Source: Phoebastria nigripes
Lineage: Eukaryota; Chordata; Aves; Procellariiformes; Diomedeidae
Length of the DNA: 64,000 nucleotides
Direction of reading: 5' to 3'
NCBI GenBank assembly: GCA_035582835.1
Contig: JAYKAV010000778.1
Coordinates: 2,383,236 to 2,447,235 of the forward strand
Position 1 is the first letter of the stretch. Every line of letters starts with the position of its first letter. The position numbers and the translations under genes were made by a program. Positions 1-14,300 of the stretch are shown one piece after another. The notes under the pieces were generated by a model. That model had not been told where the DNA came from and made no database searches. It saw only the letters and a program-made list of their open reading frames with translations.

Positions 1-1561
1 AATACCTTTGCCAAATCCTACTCGGCCAAAACCAGGAAACCCGTGTGTGTGTTCCCTGCAAAGCATCTGAAGTGTCAACTGAGGCAAAAGAAATGGTCTG
101 GAAAGTACCTCTGCCTGCTGAGACACTGGCAGGTGACAAACTTGGCAGTCAGGACCATTTTGCTGGGCCATTCTAGGCAAAAGAAAGGGGAGGAAGGGAT
201 GGGAATGGATGGAGCAAGTGATGTCCTGAATGTGAAAAAGTTAAGGCATCTCTAGTCTCTCTGAGACACCCGGATTGCAGGGGTGAAACCTGGACATTTA
301 CCAAGTCTAGCTGAACTCTGCTGAGCCCAAGAGGGACCTGTGGAGGGACTGTGCAGCCCCAGCTGCTTTCCTCTCCAGCTGTTCAGCTCTAAATAACAGA
401 CTTCTTTCCCTGCCTCTTCTCTTCTTAATATGACAAGTAATACTGACCAAGGTGCACAGCTGAGCACAAGAAGAGTTATGCTCGTCCCTCTGCTATGTCA
501 CATGCACAGCAGTCGAGCATATTCAAGCTCTGTGTATTTATCTTTGGTTTTGAATAAATCCGGTTTTGGTTCCTAGTCCCAGCTAACATGTCACTTCACT
601 TCCCTCTTTTCATATTAACATCCTTCAACTATGACATTATCCTTGTGTTGTCTTTCGTCTCTCTCTTCCAGGCTCCGATCTTGTCCTATTTTGCATGCCT
701 GTCTTTTTCTTTCTGTTTGACAGTAGAGAGCACCTTCTTTCTTCTATATCACATCCCATTTAAAACCTTATCTTTTATTTCTCCCTATTTCTACAGTGGT
801 TTAAGTATAAAATTATTTTAATGGGTAATATATATTGCTGTACCTCTACAGTAGAGATTAAACTATCCAAAAGGATAAAATGTGGTAGCTCAACAGATCT
901 CTCAGTGAAGTCAATAGAAAATTTCATTTGATCGGTGGAATTTACCACCCAACAACAGGTTGAAAGGAACTGAATTTTAATAAAAGGGGGGGAGGAATTC
1001 AATCTGTTCCACACCGGCACCTAATGCAGGCATTGCAGCTTGCTAGAATTACATGTGCCCCATCCCGAGATGTTCCAGCCCACCTAAAATTACCACCTAA
1101 ATTCTCTGTGTGCTCAGGAAACGGCTGCAGAGAAAAATCCAGTTCACCTATTCTATGTGCCTCCCTTCCCCATTTCCTGGGAGAGGTTCTGTAGTGAGCA
1201 TTTGAGCTAGCTCAAATTGAATGAAATTATAAAGCAACGGTAAGAGACGTGTTTATTCCACCCTCAGGATTGATTTTACTGTTATCCAATGACACATATG
1301 TAACACCTACAGAAAGCTGTCATCCCAAGCTTGGACTGCTTCTTGCAAGGTCTCCTCCTGGCCCTGTGACTCTGCCATTTCTGCATGTCCCAGCTTGCAG
1401 GAGGAGGAGGAACATTCCTCTTATTCAGGAAACTTAACAGTCTGACAGGACACTTTTCTGGAGGGCTTAGTCTTTCTCTTAGAAACTACAGCCTGGCTCT
1501 CCTACTTCCACATCACTGCTCTACTTATTGGACTATTATGCAAAGAATGAGTACCACCACC

Positions 1562-1607
<46 letters not shown>

Positions 1608-1618
1608 GAGAGAGATGT
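1562..1618. repeat. T17-A27-(GA)n compound simple repeat
   Basis: A run of 17 T is followed directly by 27 A and then by about six GA units. The T/A junction makes a self-complementary arm. Tract lengths in homopolymers of this size are error-prone in sequencing. Confidence 0.95.
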
Positions 1619-2243
1619 TGCTGCAAAGAGGCGTTTACAGACTCTGCCTACATGGTTATTTCCAGACAGACTACAGCTCAAACAAAAGGTTAATCCAGTA
1701 TAATAACTTTAGGAGAAAAATCTGATTCGGAAAATCACACAAATGTATATCCCAAAGCAACCTGGAAGAAAGAACAATTTGATTTTTTAGTTACCCTATT
1801 ATGAAGGAAACTTCTCTCTACTCTGACCCTTAGTCTCTATCATTCCTAGTTTCCTCATACTACAAAGAACACCATCAAAATGAAAGTGATTTTAGTATTT
1901 CATTCTTACCTGTGTGATAAAATTTCCCTGAAAATCCCAGGTTGAAAGTAAAATTTGTAATCTGAGCTCTCAAAAGATTCTGAGTGTCAAGCAGGGCCTG
2001 AAAAAAAACAACCCACCATATAAACATATCTGTAGAAAATGACACCTGGCACAGAACTTTAATATAACAATATAAATATTTTTACAGGTATATGTCTTTT
2101 CAATTAGTTTTTCTATTTAAAAACAGCTCTTTATATATGACAAAGAAGTCACAGATATTTTCATTATCATTTAAAGATTAAAGACAGCATGCAAACTCCA
2201 TTGTTTTCCTCATAAAGATGACCAGCTATTAAATACTGTTTTA

Positions 2244-2374
2244 CTCTCTGAATAGGTAAACAAAGGCACACACCAGAGAAAAGACCTTCCACTGATTACT
2301 CAGTAAACCTGGGACACAGCCAGGAATGGAATTCAGATCTCTTGTGCCTCCGACCACTGCTCCATTCACTGGGG
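2244..2374 (-). repeat. MIR-like ancient SINE relic
   Basis: The plus strand resembles the reverse complement of MIR: TAAACAAAGGCACACACCAG (compare 'aaactgaggcacagagag'), then ACACAGCCAGGAATGGAATT (compare 'gcagagccgggattcgaac'), then CCACTGCTCCATTCACT (compare 'cgtgctcttaaccact'). It is diverged, as expected for a pre-avian element. Confidence 0.62.
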
Positions 2375-3608
2375 TGAACAGCATCTATTAGAATGATGTT
2401 TCTCTAGATCAGGTCAAGTACATACACAGCATTTTAGTCATGTTTCAAAATTACTGGCAAAGAAAAAAATCCAGAAAGACAAAAAGAAGCTAGATGAAGC
2501 CTATCCCACATCAAAGAACTTAATCCTAAATTCCCCCAAATTCTGACTCATTTCTCAGACAGTCAGCATGCTGGCTGTCGGCATACATGTACTTGCACTA
2601 AATTAGTACAAACAAAGAAACAGCATGTAGGAAGAAAGGGGAAAACTATTATTCATCAGATACAGCTTCACTCTNTGATTTCAATATGCTCTTCCTCATT
2701 TGTTACTCCCAAGATTTACGTATTACTTTTAGGAGTTATCTCTCAAACTCTTACACTGTGCTGTTGTTCGCTCTTTCAGTTTTCCAGGTGTGACAAAGAT
2801 ACCTAGCTTTCCAACGCAAAACAAAACTTTGCAAAGCAAGAATAAAACATAAGAGCAAAAAGCCTCATCTAAAATGAGACTTGGAGTGCACATTTCTCCA
2901 AATAGCCTGACTCCAACTGAGCACTTGATAGTTGGTAATTTATGAACACACTGGACTCTTTGGAGATTTGTGACACTGCACACAGCAGATCAGAAGTGTA
3001 CAGCCAGCTACAGCACGCGCACGCACACACACTTGGAGACAGGCACTCATGCAGTACCTTTGAAAGAAAGGAAAATATTTATACATCAAAGGTCATCAAA
3101 GAGTTTTCAAAGTAAATATACATTATAGCACAATGGTTTTAATGAAGTGATTAAAAGCAATACTACTGTCAGAAATTAGTATCTCTAAGCATGTTACGAA
3201 AGGGGATTGTATTTAAAAGCACAAAAAGATTAAAATCACTGGAGATTTTCAAAGGTTTAAAGGTCTAGTAGGCTCCCCACTCTTGAAATTCAATGACAAT
3301 TTGGTGCCCTGAAAAATATGAGCCAGTGATTTTAATTANAGTTTCTTTGGACATTTTCATTATGTAAGTAATTTGTCTACATTTTTTTTTTTTTTTTAAC
3401 AGGAATGCCAATGACAACAAAATGTTAGCATGGAAGTCAAGTCCAACTTTAGATATAGGCATAGCACAGTCAGGTTACAGTTCCTTAAAATACGACCCAT
3501 TTTACAGATGGAGGCGATATTCACCTTATCAGAGAAACTTCTGGGCATACGAGCTCTTCTTCAGGTCTTTTCCAGGGCTCATCTGTATCGGTTCCAATAA
3601 AAGTACAA

Positions 3609-3650
3609 TCTCCATCTGCAAACCCTGTCTCTCCATCTGCAAACCCTGTC
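3609..3650. repeat. Perfect 21-bp direct duplication
   Basis: The unit TCTCCATCTGCAAACCCTGTC (21 bp, abutting at 3629/3630) occurs twice without mismatch. It is a local tandem duplication in intron 2. The flanks show no further copies. Confidence 0.93.
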
Positions 3651-6523
3651 AAGCCTGTTTCCTTACACTACCATTATCTACAACATTACAGTGACAAAAT
3701 CAGGCAAAGGGTGACAATAGCAGGGGCTCCCCTGTGCACCAACCTGGCCCAAGGCAGCAGGCCCAGCGGAGCTCCCATTCCCAGTAAGAGGTGGCCACGC
3801 ACCACAGCTGGTGCATCTGTCCCTGCTCTGTGCTTTGCCTTTCCCAACACTCCCTTTCCAGAGCTGAACATTTTCACCTGGCCCCACTGAGAGACTGCAG
3901 CACTGCCCAAAGTGGGAACACAGCCGCTCTCCAGTCCTCTGCTATCCTGCACCTGAGGCCTCAGGGAGCTCACTAAGCTTGTAGCTCTGGCTGGCTCAGG
4001 GAAGCTGGTGCTTGGGGGAGCTGATCTGCAGCAATAGAAGAGACNGTCATTCGTCCCTGTTCTGGGGGCTTGCAAATTTGAGTTTTGCTGACACGGCTGA
4101 CAAAACATGAGTAGTTTCAATTCTGAGTCATCAGTAGTACTTGCCTTGTTCACCATTTCAGCGGACCAGAACATTATGCCTAAGCATATTCATTAAATAT
4201 ATACTAATCACAAAACTAAATCTGTGAAAGAACCATCACTTTTCTGCCTCCTATTTCTTAAGGTCCTCTCAGATCTGGAAGTAACCTGCCTCTCCCTCTG
4301 TCGTCTTCAGCAGTGTAGCCCCAGCAACAACAGTATAGGCAGTTTCAAAGAACAGTACTAGTAAGGTCAAGATCATCTTCTTTCACTGGAAAGCCTGAAA
4401 AATGTCCTGCGAACAAGGGACTTTCTAAAGGAACGAGTAAAAGCACAGAATGGAGATAATTGAAAACAAGCTTGAGACTTCTGAAGTGGAATATTAAGAG
4501 AAAAATCTTGCAACACTGTAACGAGGGCTTTTGCACAGGCTGAGAGTGCAAAGATCACCAAGGAGACTCCTTATTCTAATGAAAGGTAGCAAATCTGCAG
4601 AGGATTTATTATGAAAACCATTCTTGAGCTGCCGGGAACCTATTCAATGAAATTTTATCTTTGCACAGTTAAAAATGTAGGAGGCAAATGATATGGCTAT
4701 ACACTTCTTATGTTAACAGTACATATTGTCGAATGAAAGAGATCCTGAGTGCAGCCTGACAGCAAGGTGGCATGAATGGGCTGCACAGTTTTTTCCCTCC
4801 AAATTAAGTTAAGAACTGTGAGCATTTTTTTGAGCTGACGGTCTTATGCTGTACCTTTCTAACACCTTCTCAGCTTGTCNGCTCCAGTCTAGTCTCAGCA
4901 CGATCGAAAAACAGAATGGGAAACAAAGAGCAGCTGGAAACGCCAAAGAAACACGACCTGGAAGGAGTTCTTTGCTGCACCTCCCTGGCACGCTGCACCT
5001 ACAGGGCTGACAGGAGAGTCGCAAACCCAGGCTTTCAAATGGGAGGAGGGAGAAGGGTAGGCAAAAAGCCCATGACATTTCTATGAAAATGCAACATAGA
5101 GTTTATTTCTTCACTGGGAATTAATTTTGCTAGTGTAGTTACCACCTTCTCGCCTCAATGACTGCCTGGTGGCTGCATTTTATTTAGGCCAGCAGTCACG
5201 ATAAGACACTCCAAATAACATGAAACTCTAAAGGAAATCTGAAGTTCACCTTCTACAGAACGAACTTTGAAAGCGATGCCGTTGTTTTTTTGGCCACATT
5301 ACTCGCATTAAAATCAACAGGAGATCTTCTGCTAAAGCTTTGTGGTGGTGTTCAAAAAAGGTATCCGCTAATACCAACGGTGTACCTGCTCCGCCTGCTC
5401 TGTCTGCAAAGAGGGAGGGCACAGACCTGCTGTGAACCACTTTGTGTACAGACAAGCTGAGATAACATTTGAGTTGTCATGCCTATGATTATTTTCTGGG
5501 TGGCTTGACATTTTACTCATCTTTCAGGTTCTAAAAACAAAATGTTAAAACTCATGAAAAATATATAGTAGCAGATGGCAGGGCCTATTACTGTGAGTTT
5601 CTATCAGAAAGACAGAAAGAGAGAAAAGTAGGGGGACGAAAAGCCTGAAATTTCATTTCTAAATGCTGTTTTATATGCTGAAGGTAAGCTGGTGATATTT
5701 TCTGTATATTTTATGATTGGTTTATGAACAGCCCCTCTGGGTATCTGTATAAGATATTATATAAATACACTAGTACTGAAGATTATATTTTAAAACTGTT
5801 TAGTAAAGCCTTCATATGTTTATAAATAATTGTTTACTACATGTGTTATACTTCCACTGGTACTATAAGGAAAATAAATTGCTGGCTGCATAACCACTTC
5901 CATGTACATACCTACAATGGAGTACTTCCTTTGCAACTTTTCCTAAGCTCACATACTAGGTTTAGGAAATTCCTTGTGCCAGAAATCAAATGTGAGAATT
6001 CAATATATGATGAAAGACCCCCTTCTTCACCAGCAGTCCAAAATAATCTCAGGAAAAGGCCCTGTTACAATCCAANGAATAGACAAAAGTTATCCCGACA
6101 GCAAAACAACAGAGTTCTTTCAATCCTTGCATCTGACAAGTTTATAGTATAATGAAAGGAATACAAGAAATCATGTATGTTGTAAATAAAGCCAGATTCT
6201 CAGATGATTAATCAGCATCATCCCATTTAAGTTATTTCTATTTCATTTCTGATGAAACATCTCAGCAAACGTAAGCTGCTGTAATTGCCAATGGGATCTC
6301 AACTGAGTGAGAATTTAGGAGAAAATGGACTCTAAGATCACAAATGGAACAGAANGAACCACGAGAATTATTCTTTAACTGAAATATTCACGCAATGGAA
6401 ATGTATGAAAATTCCTGCCTTTGTATAGATGGCCTCTTTCTTTCTAACCATAATGTTTAGCTCTTTTTATCACTTTTCATTCAGAAAGATCAACTTTGTT
6501 TACAAAGGAAACAGTTTTATTTG

Positions 6524-6640
6524 ATTTTTCTCATCTTGCAGACAGGACAAACAGAGGCACAGACAGATGACATGGGCTGTCAAAAGCTCTTGCTCAAGAA
6601 AATCAGCAGTACAGCCCAGGATAAAACTCATATCGCCAAA
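6524..6640 (-). repeat. MIR-like ancient SINE relic
   Basis: The plus strand reads TCATCTTGCAGACAGGACAA followed by ACAGAGGCACAGACAGATGA, matching in order the reverse complement of the MIR 3' half ('ttttacagatgaggaaactgaggcacagagaggt'). A weaker match to the tRNA-derived half follows up to about 6640. Confidence 0.6.
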
Positions 6641-7729
6641 CTTGCTTCCCATTTCCATAGCCAGGAAACCTTCCTGCCTCCTGTCCTCAAATCTCTCTTT
6701 ACATGATTTCACTTTATAGTCTGTCACAGAGAAGTCACAAGTGTCAACTTGTCTTCAGTAAACAGACAGTAGTAATTTCTTCAGTATCAACAAAAATATT
6801 CAGACCCAAACACCTTGGCTAATCAAACAAATCAAGAATGTTTTGTTGAACTCTGCTTCATCAAAAAGGAACTATGAATTGTTTCTGTAGTCATACCAAC
6901 ATATTTACGACTATTTTCCTACTCAAAAGCTGCTACAGAACTTAGCCACTTGAAAAACAAAATAGTTCAAAACGCTGTTAATTTTACTTGTAATCACATG
7001 GATTTTAACTAAATTGGCAAGCAGATAGACATAGCCTCACAGTGCTGCAGCGTTAATATCTTAAACTTCCAATCAGCACATGCTTTCATGTCAGTAACAA
7101 AAGCAAGAAAGGTCAGCTTCATAATTTTCCAAAAAGCCTATCTCCTCCCCCTTTTTTCGGGAAGCAGATCTCATCTCCCAACGCTTGCTTTACTATTTCA
7201 TGTCTAACAATACTATCAAAGGAGCCATTAAATTAGGAATTACTTTGCTTTTGAGGAAAACTTCTAATGCCANACTGGCTCTTTAATAAAGGCAAGGACC
7301 TTCTGAAAAGGTAAAACAAATTAATAGAAAGTGTAACGTGAAAGCACACGAGTTAAGCACACGAAGCCCCTTTATGGGAGCTCTTATGCAGAAGTAGCTT
7401 TAATTTTCTGTACCGTATTTCCTCTTTAGTTTAATCCCTGCAAGAGAGGGAAGAAACAGAATTAAAGCCATTTTAACTTCTGAGTGGAGTTCTTAATATA
7501 GGNGTTTAATGAGCCGTAACTGATGTGATGTCCTTTTACTTTGCACTTTTTGTGACATCATTTTGCCTTTCCTGAGCACGTCCATGCTCTGAGAAGAGAG
7601 TCCTGCAACTGAAGCTGCCTGGTATACACATACCACCTGCCTCCCTCGAACTTTCCCTTCTGCAGAACCTGACCTTTTCTAAAGTTTCTATCCACATTGC
7701 AAATTCACTTGCTTATAATTTAAAAAAAA

Positions 7730-7754
7730 NNNNNNNNNNNNNNNNNNNNNNNNN
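7730..7754. other. Assembly gap, 25 N
   Basis: A run of 25 Ns directly after an A-run (TAAAAAAAA), so a longer homopolymer or small repeat may have collapsed here. It lies in intron 2 and affects no recognised feature. Confidence 0.98.
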
Positions 7755-8924
7755 GGAAAAGAGAGTTGAGGAACGTAATATGTATGTGACTGAAGTTTGC
7801 ATTTATGATGCATACAAAAATTATGATTTTTAGAGCATTGTGCTTCTCTTCAGAGTTCAACAATCAGTATTTGAAATTTCCCAGATATATTTTGAGATTT
7901 GCTTTATCATGTTTTATATACCAGTCCCTAAGCTTAGAAGCGCTAGCAAAGTGTCCAACATTAGAGGCAACACGTGGCACGGCGTGGCACAGAACAGAGG
8001 CCAGGCTAACAAGCTGTGCCTGCTTATCAGTCCCAGGTTTGTCCTGGCATTGCTGAGGTTGATGGCAGAAAAGGGAGGAGGGGGGGACACACTGCCTAGG
8101 GAAGGGAGAGATGAGGGGGAGGGAGCAGTGAGGATCCACAAGAAATGTTGTAGCAGCAGCATGGTAGGGGCCTGAAAGTGAGAAGCACTGAGATCGTGAT
8201 GGCAGGCGTTCAAGAAGCTGTGGCAGCAATCGGGGATGGGAAGACAGTGGGCAAGAATTTGGGGCATTTGGAGGCAGCANGGCAAGAAGAAACAGAAGAC
8301 AGCTTCAATGAAGGTCCGTCCCAAATGGCTGGGAATCATTATTTTATTAGACAGACTATTTTGCTTCTGAGGAAAAATGTTTCCCTCATGATAAATTATG
8401 TATTTTGGAACATCATTAAAATTCAATGTCTATTCTTTCTGGATTTCCAAGATTAGCATTTTGACACCCATTACCATAAACATTTAATCTATGCAGGAGA
8501 AAGAATAATTGCTTTGGGTATACCGGGTGTATCTGAAAAAATATTTTGAATATCCTTCAGACACAAGGAGAAGAACACTTAAATTTTCTTTGACTGTGCA
8601 CTCTCTTAACAAAGCTGACACTACAGAGAGGGCAAGAGAAGAAAACAAAGAAAATCTTCAGCTTTTTCTGAAAAGTGTTTAGCTGGCAGAGACCATAAAT
8701 TATAAATAGACCCTAAACTGTGTAAGTGGGAAAGGACACTGCTCTCCAGTTTGGTGGAAGCAAGGTGTCTAAGAGGACACAATCCAGCAAAAATAGAAAG
8801 ACTGATGAAACAGGGATGGAAAAGCTAAACTGCTGACAAGACATCTGTTCACGTTTATAAAGTATCAGATTCCATGTGAGCTGAAGACAACTATTCCTGC
8901 TACTTTGTACAACAAAATTAAAAT

Positions 8925-8935
8925 GGGGGGGGGGG
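8925..8935. repeat. G11 homopolymer
   Basis: Eleven consecutive G in an AT-rich setting. Simple sequence; the length may be affected by sequencing error. Confidence 0.9.
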
Positions 8936-11879
8936 CTGTTTATTAAGATACAGTAGCTTCAAGAAACAAATTCTTCTTTCAATTAAAAACATGGATTTTG
9001 ATAAGCCTACCAAGTCCTTCAAAAGATGTAACAGTTCAAAAGCACCACATGCCAGCAGGATGCCTATTTACAAAGAGCCATGTAACATGGTAGAATTTAA
9101 AACACAAAATGTGTGCAAAAATTCCTTGGAGACGAAACAAAGTACCTGGTTTCAGTTACTTAAAAATTATTGTTGTTTACTGACAGCTAGATTCTACCTG
9201 CAGCAATTGTGTTTTTAAATTATCAAACAGGGATGCCTTGGAGCCCGACTCTTTAATGTGCAGGGTAGGCAAAGCTCCCATCGATTGCTTGGGTTAATTT
9301 GGACTGTTTGCCAGATCCATTCGCCTGAGCATCTTACCCGACTTCCTATAATATTAAGGCCCATACTCACCAGTTGAAGAAGTCAGTGTGAGTCTTTCCT
9401 ATAAATTCAATAAGCACCATTAACTGGGTAACCCAGCTTCTCTTCAAAGTGTCAATAAGATGAGATATCAGGCTGGAGCCCAATTACATGCATCTTGGTT
9501 TTTCAGTGTCCAATATAAGACACACTGGACCTGATTTTCAAAAAAATTCAGGAGCCACAACTTTATTTTATGTGCACAGATGCTGTAACTAGGTATCTGA
9601 ATTTGAGGTCCACTAAAGGATACTAAAAATATAAGCAGCCACTTTGGAAAATGTTGTCTGAAGTGATTTCAATCAAAAGTTTTTTCATCAGAACACACTG
9701 TTTTAATGTTACTGGGTCTTCCTTTGGAGGTTTTTTAAAATCACATACGATAATGATCTTGATGATGGTCCAATTATATATTTTCAAGTAATTAGGCTCT
9801 TTCATCTAGGTAAATCATTTGTACAACCAAGAGATTTAAGAAATATTTCTAACTTCCTTCACCAGCTTCTCACTTCTTGGAGGTTGAGATAGCGGCTAAT
9901 GAGAATAAGCTAATTATGGCAAGGTAAGNTGAAGATTTTAAATACTTGGTGCCAATACTATTTAATAAAGTAGAGTAATTAGCATGCCGTTGTCAGGATT
10001 CTATATGAAATTCTGCATTATTAGCAGAATTAAAAAGTACTTTGATGAAAGAGGTTACTATTACTAAACAGCTAAATGATCTTGTTATTCTGCAGTTAAC
10101 AGAAATAAAATCCTGCATTTCTTTTAATTAAAGGTAAAAAAACAAACAAAAAAAANCCCAGGCCAATTGAAATAGAACTAATAAACACCCTACTGCTGCT
10201 ATGATATTTTTCCCTGGATTTTGGTCAGACAGGATTCAATAGAAAACGTGTTGGGTCTTGCATTTTTGCCTAACACCTTATCTGCTTATGAAACACCAAG
10301 TATGAAGAGGTAAGTTCTCAGAGTATAACAGAACGCAAAGTAAAAACAAAGTGACTCTAAAATGCATTTAAAATCTCTTCATATTTATCCAGTTAAGTTC
10401 TTGTGATCTGGTGATTGTTGATGAGCCAGTACAGTGGGAAACTGAGGTTTGTTAGCCACAACGCAAGCGTTCAGGTAGCTGTACTGCAAAGTCCCACACA
10501 CCCCCACAGCTGCCTCAGCTCCGAGCGCAACAGGCCATCTCTCAGGGTGACAGAATAGTTCAGATCCTATTCCAGTTCACTTCTGGGCCACTTTGCTGTG
10601 CCTGCTTAGTCTGGCTTGTGTCCATTGCATCCCATCAGCAGTAGATAAATTGTAAGAGCTGTTCATGTAGACACTTGTCTAGCTATCAGTAAATGTTAGG
10701 CCTCAAAAGCTCAGTTTCAAACAATAACCTCAGATGGAAAGCATTTATACCTTTGCACCCCCTCATCTGACAACCCACACTTCTACAGCTTCATATCTTG
10801 TTTAGTAGGATGCACAAGATTTTGTCATAGAAGTTAAAACAATGGCATGGCTATTCAGTCTAACGGTGCATGTATTTTATAGTCATCCAGCTCAGAANGA
10901 ACAGAGGTTATTATCCAAGCTCCTAGTACCACATTCATTATCAACAGCACGTTTGCTTCTTATTTAATGCTTCCTCACACGCCAGCTCCAGCTTTAGCTT
11001 TCACTACAGCCAACATGCACAGCAAGCAGAGTTTGGCTGGAGGACAAGGGCTACTCTCCAAGCAAGACAGTCCTCCGCTACACGGGCTGGCCACGAGCTT
11101 CTGCTGCAGCAAAACCTGTGCTCCCTTATCCACCGCACACTGCCTGGCTCTGCTGCTTCGGGCCCTTTTACCCCGCTGTTGGCAACATGTGACTCTGTAC
11201 AGCCACTGAATGCTGAAAGTATCCAGAAGGTTCAACACTCGAAGAATTTCTAGGCCTAATCTCTCAGCAGCAGAGACCACAGTGGCCTCACCTGAATGCA
11301 CAGGAAGCTGCAGCTGGGTCACTACATCTACCTCACTCTGATGAGTTTGTCAGTGGCTACATTACTCTGTCCAAAATGCCAACATTTTGAGAGATGCAAT
11401 TTAGATTTCAGGTCTACCTTCACACCCATGGCTTGCATACAAAACAAGAAATTTGTTTCATAAAACCTAGTTTCCTATAGATTTGTTTCCCAAATCCCTA
11501 TTCCCACAGTGCAATAGCCTGCACTCCCTTTCACACTGCTGCCTTAGGACCTACCCTCCCCATTAGGTCTCCAAAGCACCTCCTTCCCTTCCCTTCCCGC
11601 TCTGCCCCACACACCCCGTCTAGATGAAAAAGGGACAGCATGTGCTATCACTAGCTTCAAGACACAGCACATGGATTAGCCAGGGGCAGGTCAAAGTGAA
11701 GGATAAATGCAGAGCTCACTCTGAAACCTCTGCTTCAGCACAGGCACTGCTTTGCATACGTGCCTTACCCCACACTGAACTCCAGGATGCCAGCAGGAAT
11801 TTTACTGTCTTTGAGAACTGCCCGTATCTGTCACGTCAGACCAAAACTGGCCAGCAGGTTCAAACGTCATTGGATTGAT

Positions 11880-12128
11880 CATAGAATCACAGAATGGTTT
11901 GGGTTGGAAGGGACCTTCAAAGTTCATCTAGTCCAAGCCCCTGCCATGGGTAGGGACACCTTCCACTAGATCAGGTTGCTCAAAGCCCCGTCCAACCTGA
12001 CCTTGAACAGTTCCAATGATGGGGCATCCACAACTTCTCTGGGCAACCTGTTCCAGTGTCTCACCATCCTCATCGTAAAAAAATTCCTTCCTTATGTCCC
12101 ATCTAAATCTAACCTCTTTCAGTTTAAT
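11880..12128 (-). mobile_element. CR1 LINE fragment, 3' end
   Basis: The plus strand begins CATAGAATCACAGAATGG, followed by TTTGGGTTGGAAGGGACCTT. This is the reverse complement of the CR1 3' end with its ATTCTRTG tail. Homology continues through GGGCATCCACAACTTCTCTG and GGCAACCTGTTCCAGTGTCT, then stops near 12128. It is a 5'-truncated non-coding copy of about 250 bp, fairly well preserved and so not very old. Confidence 0.95.
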
Positions 12129-13939
12129 CGCTGGACTGAGAAAGGCAAATAGGGACATTAAAAATACCCAATTTCTTTAGGAAATGAAAGTAAAAATGGG
12201 GTGTCAGTGTTGTATACATCAAACTCCAACAGTCTGTGAATATGGCCTTCCGAAAAAACTTCAGTCTTACTTTTTTCTTCAACGTCAGTATTCTCTGGAC
12301 CTCAATGCCCAAGCCTGGATAAACTAAGACTCACCTGTCCCCATAAGCCCCGATGCCTGCGCTTCCTGCTCAGCAGAATTTTAAATAAACAAGATTTCAA
12401 AGTTTTGTCTACATCATTATATAGACGATCACAGCTCAATAGTGGGTGGTATTTATCTATTTTTCCAGACACAAAATTCAAAGCATTTAAATTTTTACAN
12501 TATCGTTCCAGCATTTAGAAAGCAATCGCTGAGTAACACTGGCTACAATTACAATATAAATCTGTTACGTGATCACAGGAAAACTCAAATCCATGGACCA
12601 AGGTGTAACAAGCTGCTATTTAGGTAGCTTGAAAGAAGTATTGGACACTATAAGCTATGTCTAAAATGTTGGTACCAATCAAAGAGAAACACTTTGGGGT
12701 TTGTTCGCTTCTTAGTTTATACTTTTCCCCGCCCTCTTAAGACTAAAGCTTCTAGACAAGCATATTTGTGTTAATGCTTAGTTTTACATATTAGAGAACA
12801 AATAAAGTGCAAATAAATGAAGACTGAAACCCTCTAATTTATATAAAAACCACAATAGAGCTGCTTGCTCTCCCTGTTTAGTAAAGCACAACAGTTACCA
12901 CATCACTGGCATGTTAAATAAACTGACTAGTCCACGGGCTGGGCAACACACCGATGACACAATCCATTCACAAATGTTCCTTAGGTTTGGGTTTTTTTTT
13001 NCCCCCCTAATAGAGCCAAAAAGATTCCTGTGCTTCTCTTAATACTGTATCTGATTAAAAATATCTATCTACCTTTGTCCCTATGTTTGGGGTGAGCTGA
13101 GGCATACCAAAAGCTCTTTTTCTCTCTATGCTCCACCTTTATCGACAGAAAAAAAACTTTGACCGAAAAGATTTTCATTTTCGCTTTCTGCCTGAAAGCT
13201 TCATGTTAGAAACAGCTGGGAATTCAGTCTTCAGCTTGCTCACCAGCTAAGGGTCACAAATATTTATATTTTTCCTTCTCTTTATGAGTAGTTCTAAAGT
13301 TGCTGAATGAAATTCCCCTGCTACATCAGCATCGGTATCAAACAAATGACAGAAAAAGAGAAAGCAAGCAAGACAAGCTTGCATAAAATAACAGATATAA
13401 CTCTCTTCTCAAGCCATATTTTTTATGATTATATGTAGTCAACACAGAAAAGACATGATAAGAACTTACTTCAAGTTAATAAAAATTTGGACAGTTTCAT
13501 TGACTCCTACATAGTACCTAGTCTAAGGGATATAATTCAGCAGAAAAAAACCCAAGACTTTAGTGAAACACAGGACATTAATAAGAGAAACACGGGGGGA
13601 TGATTTTGTTAGGAGTGTTAATACACACCTTTCCTGTTTTTGCACNAGTGTTAGCATTTCTAAAAGATGAAATTACAGAAACTAGATCTAGGTAGATAAA
13701 TATCTCGGCTGGCCAAATTCTACACTTGCAGACTCAAACTGACACACAGGAATNCAAACTGAGCTCTGCATTTGATTATACTGTAAGAGATTGAGAATAC
13801 ATCTTAGTACAAACTCCCTGCCAATATCATGTTTCTTCCGATAGCATATTTCATACTCATTTGCCAAATCTAATTTTTAAAGACTTACATAATCCTTTTA
13901 CTTCCTTTTGGATATTAGTCTCTATTCTGCCACTTTTAT

Positions 13940-14300
13940 TGGCTATTCAGCCTACACTTAAATATCTCTGTGCCTTACATTAAATATTTTTATCCATCCT
14001 CACTGTTTATACCCTGCAGACATCTGCAGCCTATTGCTTTCTGCTGTGGTCGTCATCACTTACCGAATTCTTTAGCCTTTATTTTTCCATTTTTTGCTCA
14101 GACATTTCCTGGCTATTCTAGTGTCTCTAAGCACTCTCTAAATATTTCTGATTAAGTGGTGCAGAACTGAGCACAATATTCTAGAAACCTCCTCAGTCAG
14201 TAAGATGAAGTACTTTCCTGATGTAAAATGATATTTTTCATAGTCAGCTTAAATTTCAAACCAGCTTACATTACAAACTCAGGTGTATTTTAGTATTCAT
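13940..14300 (-). mobile_element. Old CR1/L3-like LINE remnant
   Basis: The plus strand contains GGTGCAGAACTGAGCACAAT followed by ATTCTAGAAACCTCCTCAGT. This resembles the reverse complement of the L3/CR1 segment usually reading 'gtgcccagaactgaacacaatattccag'. The preceding CTCAGACATTTCC…TGGCTATTCTAG also fits the family order. There is no intact coding frame. The boundaries are approximate. Confidence 0.5.

Noticed and set aside
1385..1693. 102-codon frame crossing the T17A27 tract
   Set aside because: It reads the homopolymer as poly-Phe/poly-Lys and is a simple-repeat artefact.
3686..4174. 162-codon minus-strand frame in a locally GC-richer stretch
   Set aside because: No recognisable domain, composition like random GC-richer DNA, and overlapping frames on both strands.
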